Source of the DNA: Amphibalanus amphitrite
Lineage: Eukaryota; Arthropoda; Thecostraca; Balanomorpha; Balanidae
Direction of reading: 5' to 3'
Assembly (NCBI RefSeq): GCF_019059575.1
Contig: NW_024881860.1
Coordinates: forward strand, 536,782-600,781
Length of the DNA stretch: 64,000 bases
The translations under genes were made by a program, and so were the position numbers. The notes under the pieces are model-generated. The model had not been told where the DNA came from and did not search any database. It was given only the letters and a program-made list of their open reading frames with translations. Shown here piece after piece: positions 34,826 to 49,600 of this stretch; within the stretch, counting starts at the first letter, position 1; each line of letters starts with the position of its first letter.

Positions 34826-37660
34826 CGCGGCCCAAGTGCCAGGCCTGATGACAAACGGCGCGGGCTCTCACCGGGAGGAGAAAAGCGCCGCTGACCAGTC
34901 TGCGTGTGGGCCGGTCAGTGGGTGGATTGGTGCTATTGATCGGCAGAGGCGGCGGTGATCTCCATAACATAACGTCGGCGTGCCAGCTAATAATCATGCG
35001 CGGTCGGTATGTAACAAGTGGTATTTTCTGGCCAAGGCACAAACCTTGTGTAAATAGCCGTGACATCATTAATTTCGGCCAGTCAGGTCTGCGCTAAGCT
35101 CGTCAATTCAGTCCGGTCCGGTCAGTCACCCGTTCGGTCTGCCGTGGTTTGATCCAGTCAGACCTGAACTGACGCGATCGACCCAGTTCTCCCGGACTCG
35201 GATTAGTCCATGTCGGGACAATGTGCAGCGCGTGGGAGGCGAAAAGTGTTCAGGAGCTATGTAGGATGACGTTTGTTTGCAGTGTGGGACGCCAATAGCT
35301 TCATTCACAGGACGACGATCAGAATTCAGTGCACACATAAAAATATTGACACCGTTAGCGGTGTAATTGCACAGTACATATCTGAGCACTTGAGGAAAGT
35401 TAATTTAGTCCCTTCCCCGCTTAAATTACTCGCGCTTCTAAATGAACACCAGAAAGAAGGTAATATAACACTGTTAGGGGGGTTGGGTGTTTTGCTACAT
35501 GTAGTAAAACACCCAACCCTCCTAACAGTGTTCTATTACCTTCTTCCTGGTGTTCATTTAGAAGCGCGAGTAATTTAAGCGGGGAAGGGACTAAATTAAC
35601 TTTCCTCAGGTGCTCAGATATGTACTGTGCAATTACACCGCTAACGGTGTTAATATTTTTCTGTGTGTGGAACGGGCTCGCAGTCCTTACTTCGAATATT
35701 TCCCGTAATTCGTTGCAGACCATGACAAGGTGATACAAAGCGTGCGAATATTTTCGTAATATTTAGAAACAATAGGAACGAATCGATGTAAATATGCACA
35801 CGAGGCTGACTGTGTGTTATCGAAATAATAAATAAAACAGCTGAGACAACCACAATGGCGTGTGAAATGCTACCCGGCATTGCAAGGAAGTAGTGATAGG
35901 CAATGATTGTCGCAATTGATTCGCAGTTTCGGCCATGACACCGCACAACTCGATATTCATACCAAATGAATGAAAATCCCTTCGCTAGCGTAGCGGAATC
36001 TGATCACAAAACGCAGCTCCCACCTATAGTGGCTGTATGACCATCGTCCTTCTTATGCAGTCTACTGCTCAGTTTTATGTGGGAGTCGGTGCCTCAGATG
36101 AATATGAAAAGATGCTGTCTCACAGATTCGGCGTCATAAAGACGGCGAGAAATTCAGTTATTCTGCCACCGTGTTTGTTTTACAAAATAGCGGTTCTTTA
36201 TTCATATGGCGTTGACTCGCTTCTCAGGATTATTGTCCTAATTTCACACTTCTAGCTAGATAAAGGTACGCCATGTAGCTAAAACACCAATAATGCAAGA
36301 TATTTTTTCAAGACACAATACAGCAGATAACCCTACAAAGCTATTGTGAGCGAAAATCGAGGTGGGAATAGGTGCTCCGGTATCTATAAAGCCGATAATG
36401 ACGTTACCTATTTCCTATGTAATCGTTGAAGGCATATGCGCCTGCGGGCGGCACAAGGAATACTTTCGCAACGCTGTTCTACGATAAATATTTCTTTGAA
36501 TGCGCCAGTTTTGATTTTTTTTTTCGTCATATTGATTTTTCGTCGTCACCAGTGCATTTAAAATCGTATAGTGTTTATGGTTGTATTTATTTGTTAGTAA
36601 GCCTTCAATGGTACATAATGCATTAGATACACAGGGCATACATTACATACACAACGTAGTAATGACCACTCTCATCACTGCTCCAGTCCGTTTAGTTCAC
36701 GCACGTCACACTCGTGTCGGGGACGCCGCCTGCCCGCGACCCGGGACTCCAGGCGGCACGGCACACACGCGCACCACACAACAGGCCGGCCGTTCCGCCG
36801 TCCGCACCGCGAGGAAGCGACGGCGACGGTCCAGTGCGCCCCTGTGTGTGTGTCTGCACGTGTGGGGGCGGCCAGCCGGCGCCAGGCGCGGTTCGGGGCA
36901 ACAACAGCACTTGAACCGGTCACGTGACGTCCGGGGCCGCTCGCCGCGCCGCGTTCGTCTCTGCTCGGATTGACCGCGCCATATTCGCCACCGTTCGGAT
37001 TAGCTGCGCCAGTAATGAGCCAGCTGAGTGACAGGCCGCAGCGACCAGTCGGACTCGCGTCATTCATGTGCTTTGCTAATAAACCGAGACGGCCGGCTTA
37101 CGAAAATCCCGCTGAGGTCAGCAATCTACGCGCTATATCACATTTTCCATGTCGCCGCTGTGGCGCTCTGTTAACTGTCAGTAAGACACTCACTCCAGGG
37201 CAGCTGCCGAAGGATCGGCAGCCACACAAGGCACGGTTATTGCTCTTACCGAGTCTGTGTGAGTGATGCTTACACTAAGGCCAGTCGGGAGCTTCCACTA
37301 GTCGTTATGCTCCGACGCTAGCTAGAATTTCGCCTGCATTAGCACAGCACTTCAGAGACGGAACTAACCCAGCTGACGATTTGGACGTATGCGTCTGATA
37401 CCCGGCAGACTGGTAGAAAATTATGCCAAAATGCAATGAGTTGAATAACCGAACAGGTTCCTACAATAACGATGTTAGCTTCCATCGGAATAAGCGAGAG
37501 ACCAGATCCTTATGGAAGACTATTGATTTATGGTTCGATGAACTAAAAATAACTTAAAGCTGCGCCAAGATGGATTCACTCGGATGTTGAAGGCGAAGAT
37601 TCTAGTGGCGAAATGCCACGGACAATCCCAGTCAACGCATCCAGCTTGAAACGCGGCCGC
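34826..37660. other. Region between two convergent genes
   Basis: It holds the 3' ends of the precursor gene (+) and the ZP gene (-), a perfect-looking foldback at 35,332-35,668, and a CpG-rich stretch at about 36,690-37,020 with uncalled overlapping frames. TTTATT at 36,586-36,591 could be the ZP gene polyadenylation signal on the minus strand, but it is far from the stop. Confidence 0.35.
35332..35668. mobile_element. 337-bp foldback element
   Basis: Two arms of about 168 bases are nearly perfect inverted copies centred on 35,500 (inner palindrome CTACATGTAG). The outer ends read CACACATAAAAATATTGACA and its mirror with a few changes. There is no spacer and no coding potential. The same peptide can be read from both strands, as expected of a palindrome. 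A MITE or foldback transposon is likely; a target duplication is not clear. Confidence 0.85.
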
Positions 37661-40600
37661 CTACAGAGCTACAAGCAGCGCCACCAGGAGGGCGGCGGCC
37701 GTTGCTGGTACTATTGTCGCCGGCGCTGAGCTATAGATGACGCCCCGTTCGCCGCGCCGGCCGGCGAAGTAGGTCAGGGGATCGACGTAGCCGATTGAGA
37801 AGGGCTCTTCGGCGTCAATGAAACCTGCGGGCAGAGACGTGGACTGCAGACAGATGTCATGCCGGCCTCGTCTGCCGGCCGGCACGGCACACAGACAGGC
37901 GAGACAGGCAGAACAGCACGGCACATAGGCGGGATAGGCGAGCCGACACTGCACACAGGCGGGATAGGCGGGTCAGCACGGCACAAAGGATAGTGGACAA
38001 GATAGGCGGGCCAGCACAGCACACATGCGGGATAGGCAGAACAGCACGGCACACAGGCGGGATAGGTGGGCCAGCACGGCACACATACGAGACAGGCGGA
38101 CAGATGATGAAACCCTATAAAAATGCCCAACCGCTAACGACACGGCGATCAAACGTGTTCTTCCCTAAAAGCCGGCGACAAACAAACCCCTACACGAATA
38201 TCAGAAAACCGAAGTAAAATGGCACCAGGACTCAAGACGGCTTGTTAAGTTTTGCTACCTATTGTTACCGTGATACAAGTAATCGTAAACGTGAAAGGGG
38301 AGCACAGAAGAATTCCCGATTCCATTCATTGCCTGTAACATATACAATAAAGACAACCTGTGCTGAGACGTCATTATTATTCATTCCTTGTGCAAGAGAG
38401 TAAAAAGATAAAAAAGCTGACCCGGCCCGATCACGGCGTCTTACCGGCCTTGACGTTGGTCTCGGCGTCCTCGAACTGGACGTTGAGGATGGTACTCATC
38501 TCCACCTGGAACACCTGGTTCGGGTCGCTGCTGGGAGTGACGGCGCGACGCCGGCGGCGGCCGTAACCCAGCTCTCCGTTACTGCACTGCACCTATGGGC
38601 GAGGGAAGGGGCAGGTCACTGCCGGCGGCCGCAACCCAACTCTCCGTTACTGCACTGGGCCTGAGGGTAGGAGAGGTCAGGTCATGTCAGGTCAAGTCAG
38701 GTCAAGTCAGGTCAGGTCAGGTCAGGTCAGGTCAGGTCAGATCAGGTCAGGTCGGGCCAGGTCATTGCCTGCGGCCGTAGCCAACCTCCCCGTTACTGCA
38801 CTGCGCCTGAGAAAATAGAGGTCGCGTCAGGTCAGGTCAGGTCACCGCCGGCCATAGCCCACTTCTCCGTCACTGCACTGCATCTGGGGAGGGAGAGGTC
38901 GGATCAGGTCACGTCACCTTAGGTCAGGTCACCACAGACGGCCGTTGACCACCTATCCGTTATACACTGCAGTCTGCAACTGGGGGCGGTGAAAGTCAGG
39001 TCAGGTCACTGTCATCAGCCGTGCCCCACCTAGCTTTTATATACTGCTATGCACCTAAGGGAGGGACGGGTCAGGTCAGGCCACTGTTTGTGTTACACCC
39101 AGCAACCTACCTCAAAGATCACTGCAGCCGAGAACGAAGCACGGATCGGGTAAGATCATTATTTACAGGAGGCAGGCACATCCCATCAACGCCTTCCGTA
39201 ACTCCAAATATCCGTTCCACGTTGAATTTACTTCGGCTGCGAAATCGCCTTCTGTACTGGATGATAAAAGCAGCCTTGTGGGTAATAGTTACCCAGTTTT
39301 TTTTTGGGGGGAATGGGTAACGATTTTGTGACTGCATCGACTATGAGATTGTGCACTGCGCACTGCACTGTGCAGCGTTTCCCGTTGGCCGCACTCCGGT
39401 GTTCCTCCACTCCTTACGAAACCCGTCTGTCGGGGCCATTTTTACCGCGCTTCCCCAGCACGGGCGAACCCCGATCGGTGCCAGAACCTGTCCGCCAACG
39501 CGAGCTCACCAAACTGGGAGCGACCGCCGCCCACGGAGTAATGCACACTGGGGGCAGCGATTCCGCAATCGCGGGGAGCAGAATACAGGGAACTGTAGGT
39601 ACGCTGATCTATAGGAAACCGATATTCCCAACAAGCGCTGATCTTTAATTAAGATCTATTGATTAATGTTGCAGAGTAACGGTCTCTAGTTGCCAGACCA
39701 ACGACCTCTGACCTACCGCTAATGTGTCGTCACTGACCGGCTGAAATTAGCCGGGCTGTTGCTCCGTCAAGTGCCAGTACGTAGTTTGCAGACCGTGGTT
39801 CTCTCAACAGGCTAGTTATGCGCACACCATGGACTACAGCGTTATTTGTAGAGACGGTTAAGCCGAGAACCCAGTCACACCAGCCTAATATCATGACATG
39901 AGCCATTACATAATTGACAGAAAGGTAGTTAACATTTCAGCTCCAACGACTTTTGTGTGCAAAAATGCCGGCAGTTCGGTTTAATTATGCACTTACAATG
40001 GAGGCGCTGCCAGCAATCACTCAAAGATGTTACAAAACAGGCCAGATTTTCCTATGTGTGTTGCGCAATGAATTGCATTGTCGAAGCTTTCAATGTGACA
40101 GGGACAACTATGATCTAGGGTTGTTTTATTGTGCTGTTTCCTAACCAGTATGGCTGTAATAGCCGTGTTTCCAGAGCTACTTGTTTGAAGACGAGGTTAA
40201 ACTGGGTCGCAGATCCATAGGTCCTGCTATTGTTGTTTTGTCTATTAGAAACAAACAACAGTCTTCTGACCTGTCAATCTGTGGGTTGACCTGTAGGCCA
40301 CATAGTCGCTTGATGATGCGATCAATCAGATATTTACCGTTTCATAACCGCAAAGCAGTACCTACACATAGTTCCGCGATTGGCTCACAGGTCTGACTAC
40401 AGGACCGGCTCCTTTTCGACAGACACATTCTTGTCCCGCAATACCAGTCTGCGGTTCATTGGACAATAAATACATCGGCTGACCAGCCAGGTCTCCGAAT
40501 CATTACACAAGGACAATGTCTGAAGTTACTGGACAAAACAGGTCTGAGGTTCACCTTAGTTCACTGGATCAGTCAGGTCTCTGCACAGCTCATCGGGCTT

Positions 40601-43600
40601 ATGCTGGTCAAGGCAAGACTGGAGAATGTGTCACACTCCGTTTAAAAGTGCAGACCGTAACGCCAAACTCTAGTTTAAAGTCGCTACTTCAGCCCATTTT
40701 GAATCGCAGGACACAAGCTCATCCTCAATGAGAAAAACGCAGAAGAAGCTGCACTTCAGGCTTGAGACCACGAGCAGTTCCTTGGGTTTTCCTACAGTTC
40801 GCATCCCTGTATCCTTCCCCAGCCGGTGACTGTGCGCCTCCAGGAACCCGTGCCGCTCCCTGTGAGCGATGCTGGCCGTGCCGTGCCGCCGTGGGTCGTT
40901 CGTGGGCCGCCGGGGCCGCTCCATAAGGGCTGCGCCGCCCACGGCCGCCCACCAGCGGCACGGCAGCCGCCCGGGCGGCGCTGACAGAGGGCGCCGCCCC
41001 CGCCCCCGCCCCGGTATATCGGCCCGGCCCGGCCAGGTCTGGTCCGCCAAGGTCGGATAGGTGGAGCGTGGGCAGTCGTGACCGCCCCGCCAGGATAGAG
41101 CGAGGGAGGGAGAGCCGCTAAACAGGCTGACTTGGTCCGACATTCCCAGAGAGTGACTGAAATCGGCACTGGCCAATGACGGTGCTGGGGGAGGGAGCGA
41201 GGGAGCAGGCAGAGGAGGCTCACAAATGACCTGAATACCGCCTGGAAGGGAGCTCGGGAGCAGCCGAACAGACTGGTGAGTGGTGACCGCTGTGCAAAGC
41301 GCGGAAAATAACGTAAACAATGGTAAACTATGGTGACAATGAGCGAGAAGTCTGGAGAGTCTTATACATTTACTCTAATCCTGCTCGATGTCTGCTTCGC
41401 GCCCATCTGGTGTTAGCTGTTTGTGTTCTGTCGCAGTCTCCACACTGTCTTGCTTTTTTGCGGTTTCCCGCTGTAATATCTGCGCACTAATGGTGGCCAC
41501 ACTACTCAGCACCAAAATATACCCTGCGGTATAATTCATCTCTCCATGTCTCGGCGATAACAGGTAGCGATCTAAACTAATGGCAAGAGACTACAATGGA
41601 ATACATAAACAAAACAGAAACGAATCGCCGAGTAGGGTCAATCTTTACCATGCCATTTATGAGACTTCTGATGAATAACTGGTATTTCTTTCGTTACGGA
41701 TGATACTTCGATTAGGGGCATCGAATTAAGAGCTACTGAAAAAATCCGTCTTGACTGCCGAATATGGTAAAACCGAGTTGCAAATTGTATGATAACGGAG
41801 TGTTCTTGTTGATAATGATACTACATATAACTTATAAGCCACCATGATAAAATGCCTGTGATTGGCGGTTGACGGCTATTTCGCGATCGCGATCTGTGCT
41901 TTTCGGTAATGGAACTGTTGAAAGTTACCAGGCCACAGTTCCCGCCTACTGCAAGTGCACTGTGCGCGGATGTCGGTGAGTCTGCGTGAGAGTCGCCGTG
42001 ACCCGTGGCCCGCCGACAGCAGCCGGAACTCACCCCTTCACAGACGTCAATGCACACATTCAGGATGCCCTTGAAGAGCACGTAGTTGGTCTCAGGGAAC
42101 TTGAACGCCCGGAAGTTGGCCTTGAGCTTGTCGCCAGTCTCGGTGGCAAAGTTCCCAAACAGGTACGGATCCACGGAACATCTGAAATGAGGTTTAGAAG
42201 TTAACTACACCGAACTATGATGCGTTACACAATGTGGTTTCACACAAAAGAATATGAGCACCCAGCAATAAAGTTGTCTATCAGTATGATTTACACTCCT
42301 GTCCTGTTGTCTCAGGAATTAATTAAGACTCGCGTACAATAGCAAGATCATTAACTGAGTCATGATGAGCCTCCGACAGAGGCAGCCAAATATAGCTCAG
42401 AACTTCAATGAAGCGGAGTACAATAATATGGTTATTAGGGTCAACAATGGTGGCAGATGATGATTAGAAATGGATGGAGATTAATGGTGAATTATGAAAA
42501 CGAAACACGTAACAGCAAGTCATCTTACCCTAGGCGTTCCAGTTCAACCCTCACCTCACGTCCTCCATCTCTCCTATGAATCTCTCACTCTGTCATTTTC
42601 CACCCCATCGACCCACATCCTCCTTAGGCCAATTCCTCTTGTCCTCTCTCCTTTCCCTTCCTCTCCCTCCCCTCTCTCTCTCTCTCGCACACCCACCCGT
42701 TGGTGAGCACCAGCTCCTCACCTCCCCTCCTTCCCTCCCCTCTCCACACCTACCCACCCATTGGTAAGCAGCAGCTCCTCACCTCCCCTCCTCTATCCCC
42801 ACACCCACCCGTTGGTGAGCAGCAGCTCCTCACATCTCCTCCTCTATCCCTTACACACCCACCCGTTGGTAAGCAGCAGCTCCTCCTGTTTCCTCCCCTC
42901 CCCTCCCCTCCCCTTCCCCTCTCCCCTCTCCTCAACACCCACCCATTGGTAAGCAGCAGCTCCTCACCTCCCCTCCTCTATCCCCAACACCCACCCGTTG
43001 GTGAGCAGCAGCTCCTCCTCTCCATCTCTCCCCCCTCTCTCTCTCTCGCTCTCTATCTCTCTCCCCTCCCGCATACCCACCCGTTGGTGAGCAGCAGCTC
43101 CTCCTGTTTCCTAGTATCGCTGACGATCATGTCGCTGACGATGATGCCGTACGTGCTGGACGAGTTGTCGTCCAGCGAGATCTCCATGTCGAGCGGCGCT
43201 CCGGGACGCACGTTCAGCGACGTGTCGATTTCCTGGCCGTCCTGACGGACCACCACTCCGAGCACCGGCTCCGGCGCCGTGGCCGTGATCTCCTCCGTGA
43301 TCTCCAGGATCCTGGGTGGGGGGGGGGGGGGGGGTACTACAGTCAGGGGACAGGAGAGACCGTTACAGTAGAGTATCTCCTGGGTCAGTAGAATACCTCC
43401 TGCGTGATCTCCAGGATCCTCAGGAGGGAAGTTTTACAGTCGGACGGCAGAACACTGAACGCCTAATATAGTCAGGTAACTGTGGGAAGTAATACAGTCA
43501 GATAACTGGCAGGAGAGTAGTGTCTCCTGTGTTGCGGGGTGTGCACTACAGCTAGATCACAGACAGGACAGTAGAGTATCTCCTGGGCCAGGAGAAGACC

Positions 43601-46600
43601 TGCTGGGCGATCTCCAGGATCCTACGGGGAAGCAGCACTGTCAGAGAACAGAACGGACAGCTCGGTTATTGGTATTTGACATGACTGCGGGGAGAACTGC
43701 ATTCAGAGGACAAAACAGACAATCGAATTACTGTGAAGACACAATGGCGTAAGGACAGTTCAGATGACCTGTATGCACAATGGGCGTGACTATTGGTAGT
43801 GCAGACTTAACATCATTCCCAGGGCCAGGCGGTGGAAACAGTTACCACGACAGCCAAAAAACAGTAGCGATACCATATAGCAGATCAATAGTCTGGCAAT
43901 AAAATCGCACACACCCAACACAGTCAGAGCCAGAGTTCTGCTTCTGAGGTCAGGTCAAGCCAACTCGGGCTGACTGCGGTGTCAACCGCCGTTCCGCTGA
44001 CCCGCTGGATTGACACAGCGGTCCCGGAGCAGTCCACCAATAGCTGACTATGTAGCGAGCGCCGCCGACCGAACAAGTACCGTAGAACGCGCAGCGGACG
44101 CCTGTGTTTAGTGTTTACCTTGTGGGAGGGGACGGCAGTGTAAGCGGAGGGAGGTGGCAACAGCGGTGACTGTGTCGCGTTTATTCACAACTAAGGCTTG
44201 ATGTGTCGATACTACACTAGCTGTCGATGCACTAGGTAGTCCTCTAGATAGTGCGCGGTCATGCTAGAGATTCTACTAGGGACAACCTCTAGGAGCGATG
44301 ACTCAATATTCATCAGTCTCTCATTCCCGGTGCGATAGTATAGTCGTCCACCGATAGTGGCTCCGGTCTCCATAGTCACCTGTAGTCCTGCATGTGCCTT
44401 GTGCGACCCACCGAAACATACCAAAAGTGGATTGCGTCAACGTCTAAAGAGACTCGACTTTATCCTTCGTTCCGTATCGAAACTTTCCACCGTACAGCAG
44501 CCGTCCCGTCCCACCGGTAGCACCCGACCACGCTGCAGCCGGCGGTGACGTCACGTCACCCGACAATGGTCGCCACGCGGCCAACTCCCAGCCGTGAGAG
44601 CGGCGTGACGGCTCGGCGTGACACAGATGTCACGCCGGCCCGACACTGTGTCCGCGGGGTTGTGTCACCGCCGTGTCTTCTCCCGCTCCGGTGCTGACTG
44701 GGTGTGGGAATACAGGCCACCGGCTGATAGTGCTGTCAGCGGGTGATAACGCCAGTGTTCACGGCCACCAGCGGGACGGCGACGCTATTGAAGGCGGCCT
44801 CCTATCTGCCGCGCCGATCGGGTAAGTGGCGGTCCGTTTTTCTGCTGTTGTCGCGGCGGGGCGCGTGCTGCGGCCCACCACCTCGTTCCTCTGTTGTTGG
44901 AGCGTATAGCGGTCTTCCTGTTGATGACCTTTCCGGGGTCAGGGGCCGCGACCTTCCGACCTCCCCACAATCCAGCCCACACGAGGTGCTTGCGGTGGGG
45001 ACGGGCTCCACGGGCGAAGAGGTCGCGATGCTGCGGTGACGCTCAGACACGGCCGTGGGCGCCGCACATTCACGTTCTAGCCAACAAGGAACTGCAGTGA
45101 CAACACGGCTCAGGGAATAGACACGGTGGCAAGTCACAAAGAATGGCAGCGATAACATGTCACCGCGGATTTCACATGCGTTGATGCGGTAAATGAGGAA
45201 GCCGATTTTGCCTTATGTGATTTGCTGGTGCAATGTGCATGCTGTGAAAAAATGACATTCCTGTACATTATAGCACTAGCGAGCCGCGAATTGTCAGCCA
45301 TTGAGACAATTCATGGACGGAATTGCACATTTTCCGGGTATTTAGGCGCCGTAGGCCGCAACATTGATGTCAATTATGTCGATTACCTACTGCTATACTC
45401 GTATGGTGGATAAAGCGTGTGACCTATGCGATAGAGCTCGCAAAGATAGCACAAGTGTTCGGTTCACTGTGAACAATGCACTTGAAGTGTCGATTGTGTG
45501 CTCTAATCGTAAAATTGTAGATGTGTTTAACCACTACTCGTCCCCTTCTTCTTTGTGGTTGCCGGTTGAGGTGAAATAATAATAAAAAGCTACTAATGCC
45601 ATTTCACACTCACTCGGGCTCCTGGAAGCCGCTGGGCCAGCCGTCTCCCTGCGGCGACCGCCGGACGATGTTGTGATCCTCGTGCTGGACGGTGCCGTTA
45701 CCGTTGTACGCGCAGTGCAGGCGCAGAGACTCCTTCATTCCCGATTCGTGTTCAATCACTACCTGGTGAGAGTACATCCTCTGGCCCTGCGGAGACGAGG
45801 GGTGAGGGTCACAGGGAGTGAGGGAGGTGTCGCTGGGTAGACCGAGAGAGTAACGTGTGTCACGGGGTGAACTGAGAGTTTGGTGGCGGCGAAATGGGCC
45901 GGGAAAAAGTCACGCCGGTGGCAGCCCGAAACAGGCCATGGTGACGGGCTTTTTGTTCCTTCCGCGTCAGAAATGGAACATGAGGAGGAGGTTTCCATTC
46001 ATAGAAATCACAAAGCAAGACAATGCCTACTGTGGACAAAGGAAGAGTTGAAAAAGGCCATTTTCACAATATGTCTATGAAATATTTAGGCACGCTTGAT
46101 TCAAAGCAACTGTAAAAGATTGCTAACGCGACACAAGACAGATTGACATATTGAAGTATGTAAAATGAGCTTGAAAACTAAAGCTGAAAGCATTATCCGA
46201 GCAATTGCATCAAAGACTGGCGTATTGAGAAACGAATGCGTTCGTGTGAGCTGCTTACTAAAGATGAGATATGTTAGCTGAAAAATGAGCACAGAGTGTG
46301 TACTTGTGTAAATATGCTCATAGAACAATGTATATGGATCTATCAGCACCCACTTACCGTCTTAGTGTTGACGATCTTGGTAACTCCACAGGCGCTGAAA
46401 TCGTTGGTGTTTGCCAAATTGATATGGAATATAGCCTTTTCGTTTCTCATATCCGGTTCACAGCCTGTGAGCGACAAAGTTGAGTTAGTGCCTAGCCAGG
46501 AACAGAATAGAAATGCACCGGAAAAGGCAAATCACGATTACAGTCACAAGTTACTTCGTATCTCAGTTAAACATGTATCCGGTCGGTGCAAACTACCCGC

Positions 46601-49600
46601 TATAATGCACCACTCATACACTCAGATGGCACATACCTGGGAAGTGTTTGAGCCGGTGTAGGTAGAGCTGTTTCATGCTGGGTGTGACGTCCACGATGGC
46701 GTACATGTGTTCCCGCTCGCAGTCGATTCGGTACCGCGCTGTAACAGAGGGACAGAGAGGTCAGTAAGGAGGGGAGAAGGGGTCAGAGGGGAGGGAGAGG
46801 TCAGTGGAGCGGGGAGGGCCGGCGAGTGACACCGGAGAAAAGTACCATGCCCCCAACACACAGGTCTCGACAACGCCGCTCTAGCTCTCTACAAGTGGGA
46901 AAAACACAGTTCTTTCTTAATAAAAATGTGTCATACGTTTTGTCGGAAAGAGAATGAATGAAAAAACGTTAGTAGGTACTCAGTGATCAGCTTACGCTGG
47001 ATGAATATTGGAATGCACCTAATGAACTTTGGAACTCGTGAGCCAGTCACCGCTAATTGGTATGCTGATCGTCACTTGTTTGTGTTTGCGTTTGCCTGCG
47101 TGCCAGTCCCCCGCATTGCTACCTCTCGCGGTTCTTAGATGCGGCCGGAGATGAAAGCACCAACGGGATGACAGGACGCCCAAGATTCTGGTATGTCCGT
47201 CGGAGGTAAGTCAACAGTGTCGCTCGCTGGACTGTCAGCCAACGCTGCCCCCACAAGGCGTGCTGCATCACGTGTGTCATAATTGTATCGTTGATCATAT
47301 TAAAAAAAAATATTCACCCTGGTTTACTGACTTCACTGATTGTACAAAGTCGTAAGTGGTAGACTCGTAAGTGGTAGACCGATTGCGACTTCTTTGTGGT
47401 TCACTCATTAATATGTAGATTGTAGGCAATCAATCAGATATACTGGAACATTGTATCCATCAACTATGCGGGATACAGCCCACGGATACTGAGCGTGGTG
47501 GCGAGGACGTTCCATTACCCGTGAAGGATCGAGCATTGAATGCAATAGTCCCGAGTGCCGGCTGAGCTAAAAAGGTAGTCGGTAGAGAAAACGGTGAACG
47601 TAACTGTATGGACGAAAAAAAACATAGATAAGCTTTGTTGGAGATAGGAAAACGGTGTGTACAGATTCTGCACTTCAGCCTTGAGCATCCACATGGAATC
47701 ATTATTATCCGTCTTATCTCAAAAGGAATTAAAAACATATCGACAGTGAGAAAAGAATAATGGACCTGGACTCAGGACTGGAACAGTTCCATTTTACCAA
47801 TCATAGCGGAAGCTGCTTTCAAGCATTACCATTGAGATCTATACCCATCTGAAGTCGCTCTTTGAAATGCAGTGCCCATCCGTTAGCAATCCCAATCAAA
47901 TTTCTCCAAAATAAATCGTAACCCTTCTCGAGAGTGGTTACCTTTAGGGCGGTGTTTCAGCGTGTTCAGTCGTTTAAACTCGCCATGTAATTACGGTAAC
48001 CGGGGCTGTTAACCAGCCGCCGGTAGCCGTGTAATTGGTTGATTGCCAGTCATCTCCAAGGAAAGGGTGCTCGGGCGAACAATACAGCCGCTCGCCGCTG
48101 TCCCGTCCGTCTCTGGTAGACTCCAACCGACAGAGGGGCCCAGCAGCGGGGCGGCCGAGCTCGCCAGCAATTAGGGTGCCGCCGTTAGGCTGACAATGCC
48201 CGGACACTCTGTGCACTCACCGCGGACACTCATTACATACATGGACACTCACTATGGACACTCGGCAGTCGCGGACAGCCACCACCGCCTGGTCAGATGT
48301 TGGACCGAGGGCTCCCGGTACTTTCTACCGTCCGGCCGAACCATGCGGGCTGTCGTAACGACGACAGAAGGGCCGACAGAATACAGACGAGGGGTGTAAA
48401 ACTACCGGTCATTAGACGCACCACGTGGGTGCTAATGAAAGACGCGGAAACACTGGCCAATACGGAATTAGTTAACACCAGGAACTGAACGTGTCACTCC
48501 GATAGTGACTATGCCATCTGCTCCCGCATGGTCTTAGCTCCTAGTTTGACGTCTTACGGCCTCTAACTAGCCCGTGAATATGCTACACCCAACGCCACCG
48601 GTCATGACGATTCGCCCTGTGTGAACTGATGACGTGACCAATGATATGCCGCCTGGGGCGCGGGTCGCGAGTCCGCGCCTCCGCGGCCTTGGGTCGAAGG
48701 GCGACCCCGTCTCCGCCGGTCACCGTCACCACGCTCTCGGCCCAAGGTCCCGGCGAGAGCAGCTCGTCTGTGGGTGCCGCGGCCGACGGCTCACGGGAGA
48801 GACAGATCGCGGGAGAAACAGTGCTGGCTGACAAGCAACTGGTTGTCGTCGGAGAGGGATTCAGGGACAGAAAGTTTGAATGACAGTTTCGGATGGTTCC
48901 CGCGACAGCTAAGGCCGGCTACGTTGCTAGTCACAGATTATTGTCGTGACCGTTGGAAATGACCTTGTTTACGGTTGAAGAGGAATTTGCCCCAATTACA
49001 GGAACTGACGAGTCCAACTTCGTGATCATAACCTCAGGTGATCGGCATGACTGCAATTAAGATCTATCCTTTTCTTATCGCTAGGCCACGATCCGCGGGA
49101 AAGCTATTTCATATAATAGCCACACCAGCCTTATCCTCACAGCAAAACCAGCCACAGCTAAGCCGGGTAAAGACGAACCATGCCTCACAGCAAAACCAGC
49201 CACAGCTAAGCCGGGTAAAGACGACAGCACGCAGTGTAAATCTCACAGAGGCCGGTATTTTCCTTGTTCGATACGGCCGTCTGCCGTCGACCGGAACGGA
49301 GCGGCCGTTCGTCCTCGATGTCGTCCGACGGCCGCCAAGGGCAGTTCCCACACACACACAGACACAGCCGCCGTTTGAATGTCCTCCTTCCCTATTGGTG
49401 GCGTGTTTGTGTGTCTGTGTGCGGCCGTCCCTTTAGTTCACCGAGCCGAGACTGTTCTCTGCGCTCGATGGAGGCCATCTGCAGCCCTTGGGTAAGTATA
49501 CCGCACCGGGACGGTGGACTGAGTGACCACTGACCGGTTTACCAGCCCCAGTGCACCGGGAGGGAGATAGGCGACAGTCACAGGTCAACTATGCATGGTT

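Noticed and set aside
34724-34861. Alternative frame of the last precursor exon giving AGFGNEKWDNPASGAFRDD
   Set aside because: It needs a phase-2 join, whereas the upstream exon ends in phase 0 at GATGAG|GTATGG; kept only as an uncertainty.
37875-39060. Regularly spaced repeats that might suggest a CRISPR array
   Set aside because: Units are contiguous or of irregular spacing in a eukaryotic intron, and copies decay gradually; they are minisatellites.
40670-41320. 216-codon frame on the minus strand inside a ZP intron
   Set aside because: GC-rich low-complexity stretch with no domain; it lies in an intron defined by matching phases.
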